In this document: positions 7,040-15,394 of the stretch, in pieces
Numbering within the stretch: position 1 is the stretch's first letter
Layout of the letters: every line of letters starts with the position of its first letter
Assembly: GCA_964223495.1 (NCBI GenBank)
Contig: CAXQGL010000039.1
Span: 1 to 37,842 of the forward strand
Origin: UBA8752 sp964223495
GTDB lineage: Bacteria > Bacteroidota > Bacteroidia > Flavobacteriales_D > Sanyastnellaceae
Length of the DNA: 37,842 nt
Reading direction: 5' to 3'
Translations under genes and position numbers: made by a program
Notes under the pieces: model-generated
Told to the model about the DNA's origin: nothing
Databases searched by the model: none
What the model saw: only the letters and a program-made list of their open reading frames with translations

Positions 7040-7912
7040 ATGTTGGTCCACACGGTTTCGCACGGTCTGTTCAAGTTGGATGGCGGCGCCATGTTCGGCG
7101 TCGTGCCCAAGCCCCTCTGGAACAAGCACCATCCGACCGATGACCGGAACCGATGTGATTGGGGGCTGAGGTCCCTGCTCATCGAGCAGGGAGACCGCCT
7201 GATGCTCGTCGATTGCGGCATGGGAGACAAGCAGGACGGCAAGTTCTTCTCCCATTACGCACCCCGGCCCCTGGACCTGGACGCCCAACTCCACGTGCTG
7301 GGCTACCACCGTGACGACATCACCGATGTCTTCCTGACCCACCTGCATTTCGACCATTGCGGAGGTGCCATCCGACGCCGCAAGGGAGATCCCGAGCGGT
7401 TCGAACCCGCCTTCGGCAATGCCACATTCTGGAGTACGGAACGGCATTGGCAATGGGCCACGAATCCCAATCCAAGGGAAAAAGCGAGTTTCCTCGAAGA
7501 AAACATCCATCCCATCGAGGCCTCAGGACAATTGTCCTTCATTCCCCGGGCAGAGGGCACCACCGATACGCGCCAACCCATCCCCGGCTTCCCCGACCTG
7601 GACGTGCTGTTCGTGGACGGCCACACGGAGAGCCAGATGTTGCCTCTGCTCAAGCGGAACGGTCGCAAGGCGCTGTTCACAGCAGACCTGCTGCCTGCAG
7701 CCACCCACATCCCGACGGCCTGGGTCATGGGGTACGATACCCGTCCACTGTTGACCGTTGCGGAGAAGGACCGGATCCTGAATTGTGCGGCCAACGAAGG
7801 CTGGACCCTCTTGTTCGAACACGATGCACACCACGAGGCCGCAACGGTCCACCGCACGGACAAGGGAATCCGACTCGAGCGCGCCGGAGACCGCTCGGAT
7901 TTCGGATGGTGA
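7040..7912 (+). CDS. metallo-beta-lactamase-fold hydrolase
   Basis: This is a 290-aa cytoplasmic protein with the metal-binding motif THLHFDH at about residues 100-106. A conserved VDGHTESQ strand near residue 193, the LFTADLLPAATH segment near 213-224 and a late HDAHH complete the dinuclear metal site expected of the fold. There is no signal peptide. Relatives hydrolyse esters, lactones or thioesters, such as quorum-quenching lactonases or glyoxalase II-like enzymes. The substrate cannot be told from sequence. It is transcribed alone, divergent from purB and convergent with pyrD, whose stop lies only 4 nt away. Confidence 0.9.
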   Translation: MLVHTVSHGLFKLDGGAMFGVVPKPLWNKHHPTDDRNRCDWGLRSLLIEQGDRLMLVDCGMGDKQDGKFFSHYAPRPLDLDAQLHVLGYHRDDITDVFLTHLHFDHCGGAIRRRKGDPERFEPAFGNATFWSTERHWQWATNPNPREKASFLEENIHPIEASGQLSFIPRAEGTTDTRQPIPGFPDLDVLFVDGHTESQMLPLLKRNGRKALFTADLLPAATHIPTAWVMGYDTRPLLTVAEKDRILNCAANEGWTLLFEHDAHHEAATVHRTDKGIRLERAGDRSDFGW

Positions 7913-7916
7913 AGAT

Positions 7917-8969
7917 TCAGCGCCGAAGCCCGCCCAGACACTTCCTGACGATGCCGGGCCCTGTGTACACCATGCCGCTGTACACTTGAACCAGATCCGC
8001 CCCGGCGTCCATTTTCTCCTTGGCTGAGGCCCCGTCCTCAACACCGCCGACGCCGATGATGGTGAAATCCCCTTTCTGCCTGAGATGGCGGACGACTTCG
8101 GTGCTGCGCCGGCGTACCGGCGCCCCGCTCAGTCCACCGGCCCCGATCCGCTCGACCTCCGCGACCGGGGTGACCAATCCACCGCGCGAAATGGTCGTGT
8201 TGGTCGCAATGACCCCATCGATGCCCGTGTCGGATACGAGCCCCACGATGTCATCGAGCTGGTCATCCGTCAGGTCGGGCGCGATCTTGAGGAAGACCGG
8301 CCGCTGGACGGGCTGGGCCCTGTTGAACGCCTGCAATTGATCCAGCAGGGCCGTCAAGGGTTCACGGTCCTGCAATTCACGGAGGCCCGGCGTATTGGGT
8401 GAACTGACATTGACCGCGAAGTAGTCGACGTGTGGATGCAGCCCCTTGAAGCAGGTGAGGTAGTCACCGGCAGCCTCCTCATTGGGTGTCGATTTGTTGC
8501 GCCCGATGTTTCCACCCACGATCAACCCTTCCGGCCTGTTGCGCAGACGCTCGATGAGCGCATCCAGCCCACCGTTGTTGAACCCCATGCGGTTGATGAG
8601 TCCACGGTCCGCCTTCAGTCGGAACAGACGTGGCTTCGGGTTGCCGGATTGCGGCTTGGGCGTGACCGTGCCGACTTCCACGAATGCGAATCCCATGGCC
8701 GCGAGTGCATGCAGCCAACGGCCATCCTTATCGAACCCCGCCGCCAATCCGACCCGGTGGGGGAAATGCAGGCCCGCCACCTCCACCGCATCACCGGCCC
8801 CGGCTCCGGAAGACAGCGAATGTCTCAGCAACCTCCCCAACCCGGGCAGTGACAATCCGAAGCCGAACAATCCCATGGTGCGGTAGTGCGCCTTCTCCGG
8901 ATCCATCCGGAACGCAATGGGCCGGATGAGGTGGCGATACAACCGGGCACCGAAAGGGGAAGTCTCCAT
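7917..8969 (-). CDS. pyrD: dihydroorotate dehydrogenase (quinone), class 2
   Basis: Oxidises dihydroorotate to orotate with FMN and passes electrons to membrane quinone in pyrimidine synthesis. The N-terminal membrane-association helices (RLYRHLIRPIAFRMDPEKAH), the FMN/substrate region FAVNVSSPNTPGLREL (catalytic Ser of class 2), and the IATNTT and GVGGVEDGASAKEKMDAGAD phosphate-binding region are all present. The start at 8969 (METSPFGARLYRHL) matches the class 2 N terminus; an upstream in-frame ATG at 9002 would add 11 unlike residues and cross the promoter box. Length 350 aa is normal. It is convergent with the hydrolase gene at 7040. Confidence 0.97.
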   Translation of the reverse strand: METSPFGARLYRHLIRPIAFRMDPEKAHYRTMGLFGFGLSLPGLGRLLRHSLSSGAGAGDAVEVAGLHFPHRVGLAAGFDKDGRWLHALAAMGFAFVEVGTVTPKPQSGNPKPRLFRLKADRGLINRMGFNNGGLDALIERLRNRPEGLIVGGNIGRNKSTPNEEAAGDYLTCFKGLHPHVDYFAVNVSSPNTPGLRELQDREPLTALLDQLQAFNRAQPVQRPVFLKIAPDLTDDQLDDIVGLVSDTGIDGVIATNTTISRGGLVTPVAEVERIGAGGLSGAPVRRRSTEVVRHLRQKGDFTIIGVGGVEDGASAKEKMDAGADLVQVYSGMVYTGPGIVRKCLGGLRR

Positions 8970-8975
8970 GGCGCG

Positions 8976-8983
8976 CAAAGATG
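8976..8983 (-). promoter_or_regulatory. -7 element of pyrD
   Basis: The minus strand reads CATCTTTG, one base off TAnnTTTG, six bases before the chosen pyrD ATG at 8969. Its position supports that start and a near-leaderless mRNA. Confidence 0.4.
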
Positions 8984-9065
8984 TTGATAAACATGTGGAC
9001 ACGGCACCCGTCGTACACGAACGGGCCTTGCCCCCTTGCAGATAGCTTTACGCCGAACCTGAGGT

Positions 9066-9632
9066 ATGTTGTTCAACTGGGGCAAGAAAAAACTCAAGCC
9101 GGAAGAGGTCGCGCGGATGTTCGTCCACGCCACCCTCGACAGCGTGGAAGACGCCTGGCCCGAGGTGCTGGGGCTGATGCGGGAGACTCCCCACCTCGAA
9201 CATCACCCTGAAATCGAGGATTCAGAAGTCGGTCCGTTCCTCCTCGTGGTGATGGCGGGCAATCTCGATTTCATTCCCCATTTCTTTGAGGCCGGGAGTG
9301 ATCAGGTGCTCGTCGAAGCCATCCTGAACGAACTTTCATTGCAGCTCGAACTGCCTGCGGACCAACTGGCCGACCGCATCGGCTCAACGCGGGATGCCAT
9401 GGTCAAGCTCAACAAGCCGTCCAAGAAAACCATCAGTGCCATGTCACGGGGTATGTACCTCGGGTATGGGCTCAATGATTACCAGGAAGAGTACTTCCGG
9501 TCACTGAACGTCCCCAATCCGAGGTTCCTCATGCAGATGGAGGAAGTGTTGAAGCACTTCCTCTGGGATTGGACCTCGTTCCACGAACAGTACCGACTGC
9601 AAACGCAGGCAGCCCCGGGACTGACCGTGTGA
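9066..9632 (+). CDS. unrecognised conserved-looking cytoplasmic protein
   Basis: This 188-aa acidic protein has no signal peptide or membrane segment. It looks all-helical: an N-terminal LKPEEVARMFVHATLDSVEDAW helix, a central LPADQLADRIGSTRDAMVKL region and a C-terminal FRSLNVPNPRFLMQMEEVLKHFLWDWTSF region (about residues 140-168). I do not recognise a family. A TAGCTTTA box at 9043-9050 gives it its own possible promoter. The gene is convergent with smpB, 15 nt apart. Codon use and GC content match its neighbours, so there is no sign of recent transfer. The even coding density and consistent length support a real gene. Confidence 0.75.
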   Translation: MLFNWGKKKLKPEEVARMFVHATLDSVEDAWPEVLGLMRETPHLEHHPEIEDSEVGPFLLVVMAGNLDFIPHFFEAGSDQVLVEAILNELSLQLELPADQLADRIGSTRDAMVKLNKPSKKTISAMSRGMYLGYGLNDYQEEYFRSLNVPNPRFLMQMEEVLKHFLWDWTSFHEQYRLQTQAAPGLTV

Positions 9633-9647
9633 ACGGCATCCGGGTGG

Positions 9648-10085
9648 CTACCCCCTTCTTTCAATATCCCTGGCCTGGTCCCGGTCCTTGATGGTGTTGC
9701 GCTTGTCCACGAGCTTCTTGCCCTTGGCCACGGCGATGTCCAATTTGGCGTAACCGCTTTCGGAGATGAACAGGCGGGTGGGCACGACCGTCACACCCAC
9801 ATCGCGCAGTTTCCGCTGCAGTTTGGTCAATTCCGTGCGCTTCATCAAGAGCTTCCGGATGCGCCGGGGTTCATGCGTGACATACCCCGCATGGTCATAG
9901 GCCTCGATGTGCATGTTGAACACGAAGAACTCGTTTCCCTGAAACCTGCAATAGGCCTCCACGATGCTCGCCTTGCCGGCACGGATGCTCTTGATTTCCG
10001 TTCCCTGCAGCTGGATGCCAGCCGTATAGCGGTCCGTCAGGAAATAGCTGAACGATGCCTTCTTGTTCTTGATCTCGACCGCCAT
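9648..10085 (-). CDS. smpB: SsrA-binding protein SmpB
   Basis: Binds tmRNA and delivers it to stalled ribosomes in trans-translation. The OB-fold core with LQGTEIKSIRAGKASI, YCRFQGNEFFVFNMHI and RRIRKLLMKRTE, and the basic C-terminal tail GKKLVDKRNTIKDRDQARDIERRG (about residues 122-145), are typical. At 145 aa it is slightly shorter than many homologues (150-160 aa) but ends just after the functional tail helix. It is transcribed from its own promoter, divergent from the first ASST-like gene. The tmRNA gene itself is not in this window. Confidence 0.97.
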   Translation of the reverse strand: MAVEIKNKKASFSYFLTDRYTAGIQLQGTEIKSIRAGKASIVEAYCRFQGNEFFVFNMHIEAYDHAGYVTHEPRRIRKLLMKRTELTKLQRKLRDVGVTVVPTRLFISESGYAKLDIAVAKGKKLVDKRNTIKDRDQARDIERRG

Positions 10086-10093
10086 GCGTACGG

Positions 10094-10124
10094 CAAATTA
10101 CACCCTCGGCGCCTGCCCGCTCAA
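10094..10124 (-). promoter_or_regulatory. promoter of smpB
   Basis: Minus-strand TTG (10124-10122), 21 nt, TAATTTG (10100-10094), then eight bases to the smpB ATG at 10085. The spacer is in the normal Bacteroidota range. The 5' leader would be a few bases at most. Confidence 0.5.
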
Positions 10125-10154
10125 CCTTTTCCATCCCTGTGCGTCCTTTGTACG

Positions 10155-11855
10155 ATGAATCGTCTGATGCTGCCCCTGTGCCTGATGTTGTGCGTGTCCG
10201 AAAGCCGCTCCCAGACCGTAGGCCTGATGATGAATGCGCCCGACGCATTCGATGGATATACGCTGGGGGCCCCCACCGGGGCCACCCGGACCCACCTCAT
10301 CGACAATTGCGGCCGAATCATCAACCAGTGGGACAGTGAATTCAGACCGGGTGAGTCCGCCTACCTCCTCCAGGATGGCTCCCTGCTGCGCGCTGCAAGA
10401 CAAGCGAGCACGGTCTTCAACGGAGGCGGTATCGGCGGCCGCATCGAACGCTTCAGCTGGGAAGGAGAATTGCTGTGGAGCTACACCCTCGCCAATGACA
10501 CGGCGCACCACCATCACGACATGGCATGGCTGCCCAACGGCAACGTGGTGCTGATGGCCTGGGAGCTCAAGACCGCGGAAGAGGCGGCCGCAGCAGGACG
10601 GGAAGGAGGCGGCCCGCTGTGGCCTCCGATGCTCGTGGAAATCGAGCCGACGGGAGACGAAGGCGGCAATGTCGTCTGGGAATGGCACGCCTGGGACCAC
10701 ATGATCCAGAATGTCGATTCCACACTGCCCCATTATGCAAGTCCGGCCAACAGCCCGACCCGATTCAATGTGAATTTCGGTCAGGTCACCGGGGGCGGCT
10801 TCCCGGGAGGGAATGCCGGAGGTGACTGGTTTCACTGCAATGCCCTGGCCTACAATGCGACTCTCGATCACCTGATGCTGAACTCACGCAATTGGAATGA
10901 GTTCTACATCATCGACCACGGCACCACTTCCGAGGAAGCTGCGGGACCTGCAGGAGACCTCCTGTATCGGTGGGGCAACCCCCAGACCTACAACCGCGGC
11001 GATGCCGAGGACCGTTTGCTCTTCCAGCAGCACGATGCCCATTGGTTGCTGGATGAAGGGCCCTCGATGACGGGAGGTGACCCCGCTTTCACCGCGCTGA
11101 TCTTCAACAACGGCAACGGCCGTCCCGGGGGGGATGGCAGCTCGGTGGACGAATTGGTGCTGCCGTGGGATGACGAGGCGGAGCCTTCGACGTACACCCT
11201 GCCTCCCGACGACGATTTCACTGCCCCTTTCGCGCCCTGGGGATTGGATTGGACCTGGCCCGAAAATCCCACCATGGGCTTCCACAGCCACAACATCAGT
11301 GGTGCACAGCGCCTGCCCAATGGCAATACGCTCATCTGCGAGGGCAACAAGGGTGAACTGTTCGAGATCACGCCTGATGGCGACATCGTCTGGGAGTACA
11401 TCACGGCATACAACCAATGGGGCGCGATCAGCCAAGGGGATGATCCTTTCGGCAACGCCACATTCCGAGCCTATCGCTACGCTCCGGATTACGCGGCATT
11501 CGACGGCAAGGACATGACGCCCGGTGACCCCGTGGAGGGCAACCCCCTGCCGTTCGACTGTACGCTGTATCCCGCTCCGGTGGACACCACCGGAACGACG
11601 GGCATCGAAACAAATGATGTGGAATTGAGATTTGGTCCAAACCCTGCGGACCATATCCTCTTCATCAGGAGCTCAACGCCTTCGTCCATCCGCGTGACCG
11701 ACCTCTCGGGCCGGACCATCTTCTCCGGGAGCGAGCATCAGCTCCATCAGGACATCGACGTTTCCGCCTGGCCCTCAGGAATCCTGCTGATTCATTTGCT
11801 GAATGCGAACGGCGAGCCCATGGGCTCGCCACAACGATTGCACATCCGCCATTGA
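10155..11855 (+). CDS. secreted arylsulfotransferase-fold protein with T9SS tail
   Basis: This 566-aa protein starts with a signal peptide (MNRLMLPLCLMLCVSESRSQ). A beta-propeller-like domain of the ASST (aryl-sulfate sulfotransferase) superfamily follows, about residues 25-480. Histidine motifs at positions typical of the family are HHHHDMAWLPNGN, DWFHCNAL, QQHDAHW and GFHSHNISGAQRLPNGNT. Repeated GELFEITPDGDIVWEY-like blades fit a propeller. The last ~80 residues form a T9SS type A sorting domain with FGPNPADHILFI and a DVSAWPSGILLIHL strand, so it should be exported to the cell surface or medium. True ASSTs move sulfate between phenols without PAPS; that activity here is inference. The ATG at 10155 is chosen for its signal peptide. 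It is followed by a diverged paralogue. Confidence 0.85.
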   Translation: MNRLMLPLCLMLCVSESRSQTVGLMMNAPDAFDGYTLGAPTGATRTHLIDNCGRIINQWDSEFRPGESAYLLQDGSLLRAARQASTVFNGGGIGGRIERFSWEGELLWSYTLANDTAHHHHDMAWLPNGNVVLMAWELKTAEEAAAAGREGGGPLWPPMLVEIEPTGDEGGNVVWEWHAWDHMIQNVDSTLPHYASPANSPTRFNVNFGQVTGGGFPGGNAGGDWFHCNALAYNATLDHLMLNSRNWNEFYIIDHGTTSEEAAGPAGDLLYRWGNPQTYNRGDAEDRLLFQQHDAHWLLDEGPSMTGGDPAFTALIFNNGNGRPGGDGSSVDELVLPWDDEAEPSTYTLPPDDDFTAPFAPWGLDWTWPENPTMGFHSHNISGAQRLPNGNTLICEGNKGELFEITPDGDIVWEYITAYNQWGAISQGDDPFGNATFRAYRYAPDYAAFDGKDMTPGDPVEGNPLPFDCTLYPAPVDTTGTTGIETNDVELRFGPNPADHILFIRSSTPSSIRVTDLSGRTIFSGSEHQLHQDIDVSAWPSGILLIHLLNANGEPMGSPQRLHIRH

Positions 11856-11889
11856 GAACCAACCTTTGCTCTCTGTATTGCACAACACC

Positions 11890-14274
11890 ATGACCTTGCG
11901 CCTGACCGCCACCTTTGCCGCCCTGCTCTGCCTGGGTACCGCTCTTGCCCAGAACACCGTGGGGACCATTGCCTATGATCCTGACCTGTTCACCGAGGGT
12001 TACACGATGATCTACCCGCACAACCAGAACCGCGCCATGCTGCTCAATGCGTGCGGAGAGGTGGTCCACGACTGGACCATTGATGCGGACCGCCGTCCGG
12101 GCAATACGGCCTATCTGCAGCCCAATGGCGACCTGATCATGACTTCGAGGCCGGCTTCCGTCGGAGAAGATGCCATCTGGGCCGGTGGTGGTGGTGCCAC
12201 CATCGAGCGCCGCACGTGGGAGAATGAAGTGCTTTGGAGCTTCACGGCCAACAACGACAGCATGCGGCTCCACCATGATTTCACGGTCACACCTGAAGGC
12301 CATGTGATCGCCATCTGCTGGGAAGTGATCGACAGTCTCGAATGCATCGAGAACGGCCGCAATCCGGAATTGCTGCAAGGCGGTGAACTCTGGAGCGACA
12401 AGCTCATCGAATTGCAGCCTGACACCATGGGCGGCGCCGAAATCGTCTGGGAATGGCGCGTCTGGGACCACCTGGTCCAGGATTTCGACAGCACGAAGGC
12501 GAATTACGGGGTGGTGGCCGACAACCAGCACCTCATCGATGTCAACTACGGGACAGTACTGAACCAACCGCGCGACTGGCACCACATGAATGCGGTGGAC
12601 TATTTCCCCTTTTACGACACAGCTGGCCAGATCATCATGAGCGTGCCTACCTACGACGAGGTCTGGGTCATCTGGCACGATTGGCAATTCAATGACAACC
12701 TCATCTGGCGGTGGGGCAATCCGGAAGCCTACCAGCGGGGCGACAGTTCGGACCAACGCCTGTTCTACCAGCATGACATCCATTGGGGCAATGGCCTTGG
12801 CGTCAACCCGGGCAACCCCGATTTCACGAAGTTCTTCGTTTTCAATAATCGCGTGCCCAATGTGGACATGGAGGGGACCCATTCCGAAGTCGCTGTCATA
12901 TCACCCATTTTCGACGAATACGACGGGGGTTATGAATTCAATGCGACCACGGGGCGATGGGGCCCAGAGGATTTCGAATGGACCTATACCCAGCCGGGGC
13001 TCGGCAGCACGGGCCTGAGTTCCTTCCAACGCCTCGGCAATGGCAGCAACCTCATCTGCAATGGCCGAACGGGAGAGCTTTTTGAAATCACGGAGGACGG
13101 CAATCTCGCCTGGGAGTACCGTACCCCGTTGCTTCAAGGTGCCCCCGTGGAGCAGGGAACGGCGCTGCAGCTCAACAACAACCTGACCTTCAGGGCTGAC
13201 CGGTATCCGATTGATTTCCCGGCATTCTCCGGCCAGGATCTGTCCTCCGGTGAAGTCATCGAAATCAACCCTACCCCCCTCGATGTTTGCGGCGGAGCAG
13301 CGTCCTGCACGGACCCCATCGCCTGCAACTTCGGCGAGGACAATACGTGCGACTATGTGGACGCGGAAGCCCCTGAAGGCACGGTGGGCGTCATGATGCT
13401 CGGCCTGGTCGATCCTGGAGCGTGTGGCGGTTATGAGGTCTATGATGACGGTTTCGTGACATTGGTGCCCGGAAGCGACACGTCAGGGTACACTTGGTCC
13501 ATCACACCTGAAGTCGCCGACTTGATGATCGCCTCGGGATTCCAGGTGCTGTATGACGACCTCATTTCACAGACCGTCTCGGTGTGCGGATCGGAGATGA
13601 CCGTGGTCAGCGGATACTCGGGCGACACCACCGTGGTGGACTACGACGGTACCGGTTGGATCTGGCCGCAATATGCCGGCTACACAGCTCCGGCCATCAA
13701 CTTCGACATGGGCTGCGGCAATCCCGATGCCTGCAACTTCAACCCCTGCACCCTGCCGGATGACAGCCTGTGCACTGCGTTGGTGGGGGTCATCACCACG
13801 GACGATGCGAACGGTTTCCTCCAATGTGAAGTCACCGGAGGCACCGCGCCCTATGAGTTCATCCTGCTCGATGGCAATCAGCAGCCGACCGGTATCGCGG
13901 GTGGTACAGGGAACCTCTCCATCGCCTGGAATGGCCTTCCCGATGGCGCCTATTGCGTGGAAGTCGTGGACGCCAGTGGATGCGGGGATATTTTCTGTGA
14001 TACGCTGGGCGTGACGGCCATTGAAAATACCGTCCCGCAGCGTTTCTCCATTTTGCCGAATCCTGCATCCGGAACCGTACGGCTCGATCTTCCCCGGAAG
14101 TGGGAAGTGTCGGCCATCCTCATGCGTGATGCCTTGGGACGTGAAGTCCTGACGTCCGCCTTGACCACGGCGGAAGCGTCATTCGATGTCGGACGTCTCG
14201 CCCCGGGCACCTACATCGTGGAAGTGAGGCACAGTCGGGGCGTGGCCATCGAACGCCTTGTGGTGCGCCGCTGA
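11890..14274 (+). CDS. secreted arylsulfotransferase-fold paralogue with Cys-rich repeats and T9SS tail
   Basis: This 794-aa paralogue of the preceding gene begins with a signal peptide ending TALAQ. Its propeller domain (about 22-465) shares LHHDFTVTPEGH, DWHHMNAVD, RWGNPEAYQRGD and YQHDIHW with its neighbour. Where the neighbour has GFHSHNISG, this protein reads STGLSSFQRLGNG, so one histidine pair is lost. After it come two Cys/Asn-rich segments, CTDPIACNFGEDNTCDY (near 476) and CGNPDACNFNPC (near 612), resembling repeats of large Flavobacteriales surface proteins. A PKD/SprB-like stretch (EVTGGTAPYEFILLDGN) and a T9SS sorting domain starting at SILPNPASGTVRLDL follow. It starts 34 nt after the first gene and is probably co-transcribed. 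Function is unproven. Confidence 0.82.
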   Translation: MTLRLTATFAALLCLGTALAQNTVGTIAYDPDLFTEGYTMIYPHNQNRAMLLNACGEVVHDWTIDADRRPGNTAYLQPNGDLIMTSRPASVGEDAIWAGGGGATIERRTWENEVLWSFTANNDSMRLHHDFTVTPEGHVIAICWEVIDSLECIENGRNPELLQGGELWSDKLIELQPDTMGGAEIVWEWRVWDHLVQDFDSTKANYGVVADNQHLIDVNYGTVLNQPRDWHHMNAVDYFPFYDTAGQIIMSVPTYDEVWVIWHDWQFNDNLIWRWGNPEAYQRGDSSDQRLFYQHDIHWGNGLGVNPGNPDFTKFFVFNNRVPNVDMEGTHSEVAVISPIFDEYDGGYEFNATTGRWGPEDFEWTYTQPGLGSTGLSSFQRLGNGSNLICNGRTGELFEITEDGNLAWEYRTPLLQGAPVEQGTALQLNNNLTFRADRYPIDFPAFSGQDLSSGEVIEINPTPLDVCGGAASCTDPIACNFGEDNTCDYVDAEAPEGTVGVMMLGLVDPGACGGYEVYDDGFVTLVPGSDTSGYTWSITPEVADLMIASGFQVLYDDLISQTVSVCGSEMTVVSGYSGDTTVVDYDGTGWIWPQYAGYTAPAINFDMGCGNPDACNFNPCTLPDDSLCTALVGVITTDDANGFLQCEVTGGTAPYEFILLDGNQQPTGIAGGTGNLSIAWNGLPDGAYCVEVVDASGCGDIFCDTLGVTAIENTVPQRFSILPNPASGTVRLDLPRKWEVSAILMRDALGREVLTSALTTAEASFDVGRLAPGTYIVEVRHSRGVAIERLVVRR

Positions 14275-14294
14275 GGCGCGCTACATTGCACCCG

Positions 14295-15077
14295 ATGCCC
14301 GAAGAGACGATCCTGACATCCCGGGAGGGGGGAGTCTTGACATTGACCCTGAACCGACCGGCTGCATTCAACAGCTTCACCCGCCCCATGGCGGCCCTTT
14401 TGCATGAGGGGTTGGACCGCGCCGCCGCCGATGACTCCGTCCGCTGTGTCGTATTGACCGGCATGGGCAAGGCCTTTTGTGCAGGACAGGACCTGAAGGA
14501 GGCCACCGCTGAGGACGCCCCGCCATTGGAAGACATCGTAGAGGGGACGTACAACACCGCAGTCCGCAAGATGAGGGCATTGCCCAAGCCCATCATCGCG
14601 GCGGTAAACGGTGTGGCCGCAGGGGCCGGAGCCAACATCGCGCTCGCTGCGGACCTCTGCGTCGCGGCATCCGGCGCCAAGTTCATCCAGGCCTTCTCGA
14701 AAATCGGCTTGATCCCGGACAGTGGGGGCACGTGGATGCTGCCGAGGCTGGTCGGGCTGCAGCGGGCCACGGCGCTGGCTTATTTCGGCACCCCGGTGAG
14801 TGCTGCGGATGCGGAGGCCATGGGTATGATTCACCGTGCCTTCGATGCCGACGAATTCGAGCAGAAAGTCCACGCCCTTGCTGCCAAGCTGGCCGCCATG
14901 CCCACCCGCGGTTTGGCCCTCACCAAGGAAGCCTTCAACCGGGGCCTCGAGCAGGGGTTGGAATCCCAGCTTGACGTCGAAAGGGAGCTTCAGGCAGCTG
15001 CATCCCGGACCGAGGACTACCGCGAGGGTGTCGCGGCCTTTCTGGAAAAGCGCCAACCTAACTTTCGCGGACATTGA
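14295..15077 (+). CDS. enoyl-CoA hydratase/isomerase family protein, PaaG-like
   Basis: This is a 260-aa crotonase-fold enzyme acting on an acyl-CoA in the cytosol. The oxyanion-hole segments CAGQDLKE (near residue 64) and AAVNGVAAGAGANIALAADL (about 103-122) are intact. The IPDSGGTWMLPRLVG motif has Asp (near 142) at the position where PaaG-type isomerases carry their catalytic acid, instead of the hydratase Glu. That makes a ring-1,2-epoxyphenylacetyl-CoA isomerase or a 2,3-to-3,4-enoyl isomerase more likely than a plain hydratase. No other paa or fatty-acid oxidation gene is nearby. The ATG at 14295 is preferred over a TTG at 14286, which overlaps a TACATTG box. It sits 20 nt after the ASST paralogue. 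Confidence 0.88.
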   Translation: MPEETILTSREGGVLTLTLNRPAAFNSFTRPMAALLHEGLDRAAADDSVRCVVLTGMGKAFCAGQDLKEATAEDAPPLEDIVEGTYNTAVRKMRALPKPIIAAVNGVAAGAGANIALAADLCVAASGAKFIQAFSKIGLIPDSGGTWMLPRLVGLQRATALAYFGTPVSAADAEAMGMIHRAFDADEFEQKVHALAAKLAAMPTRGLALTKEAFNRGLEQGLESQLDVERELQAAASRTEDYREGVAAFLEKRQPNFRGH

Positions 15078-15079
15078 CC

Positions 15080-15391
15080 ATGGCGTTGGATGAGCATACC
15101 CCCAAGGGCTGGATCGACTGTGAGGATCGCCTTCCGGAAGATGGACAGCGTGTGCTTGCTGTCGTTCCCGGCAATGAGGTCCTGCTGCCCGGAAAGGCCA
15201 GCTTTGAACTACGGGAGGTCATCGTGCTCCGGTTCATGGAGAACTTCTTTGCCACGCAATCCAATCAGGCGGACAGCCATGGACGGCATTTCTGGTCGGG
15301 AGAAGGGGCCTCCAACCAATATTTCACTTCGGTCACCCACTGGATGCCTGTACCGGATGCCCCGCCGCGTTCCCCCGATGGGGAGGATTGA
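15080..15391 (+). CDS. DUF551-like small protein
   Basis: This 103-aa protein opens with GWIDCEDRLPEDGQRVLAVV and closes with SVTHWMPVPDAPP, the two ends that define DUF551. The middle carries an FWSGEGASNQYF segment. There is no signal or membrane helix. DUF551 proteins are frequent in phages and host chromosomes, with no known function. The ATG lies 2 nt after the stop of the crotonase gene, so the two are co-transcribed. Convergent with the DUF4359 gene, 3 nt apart. No other phage-like gene is nearby. Confidence 0.72.
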   Translation: MALDEHTPKGWIDCEDRLPEDGQRVLAVVPGNEVLLPGKASFELREVIVLRFMENFFATQSNQADSHGRHFWSGEGASNQYFTSVTHWMPVPDAPPRSPDGED

Positions 15392-15394
15392 TCC

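Noticed and set aside
10155..14274. Functional sulfation pathway linking cysDNC PAPS to the ASST-like proteins
   Set aside because: Known ASST enzymes use phenolic sulfate donors, not PAPS, and the proteins are extracytoplasmic. Proximity alone does not support a pathway.
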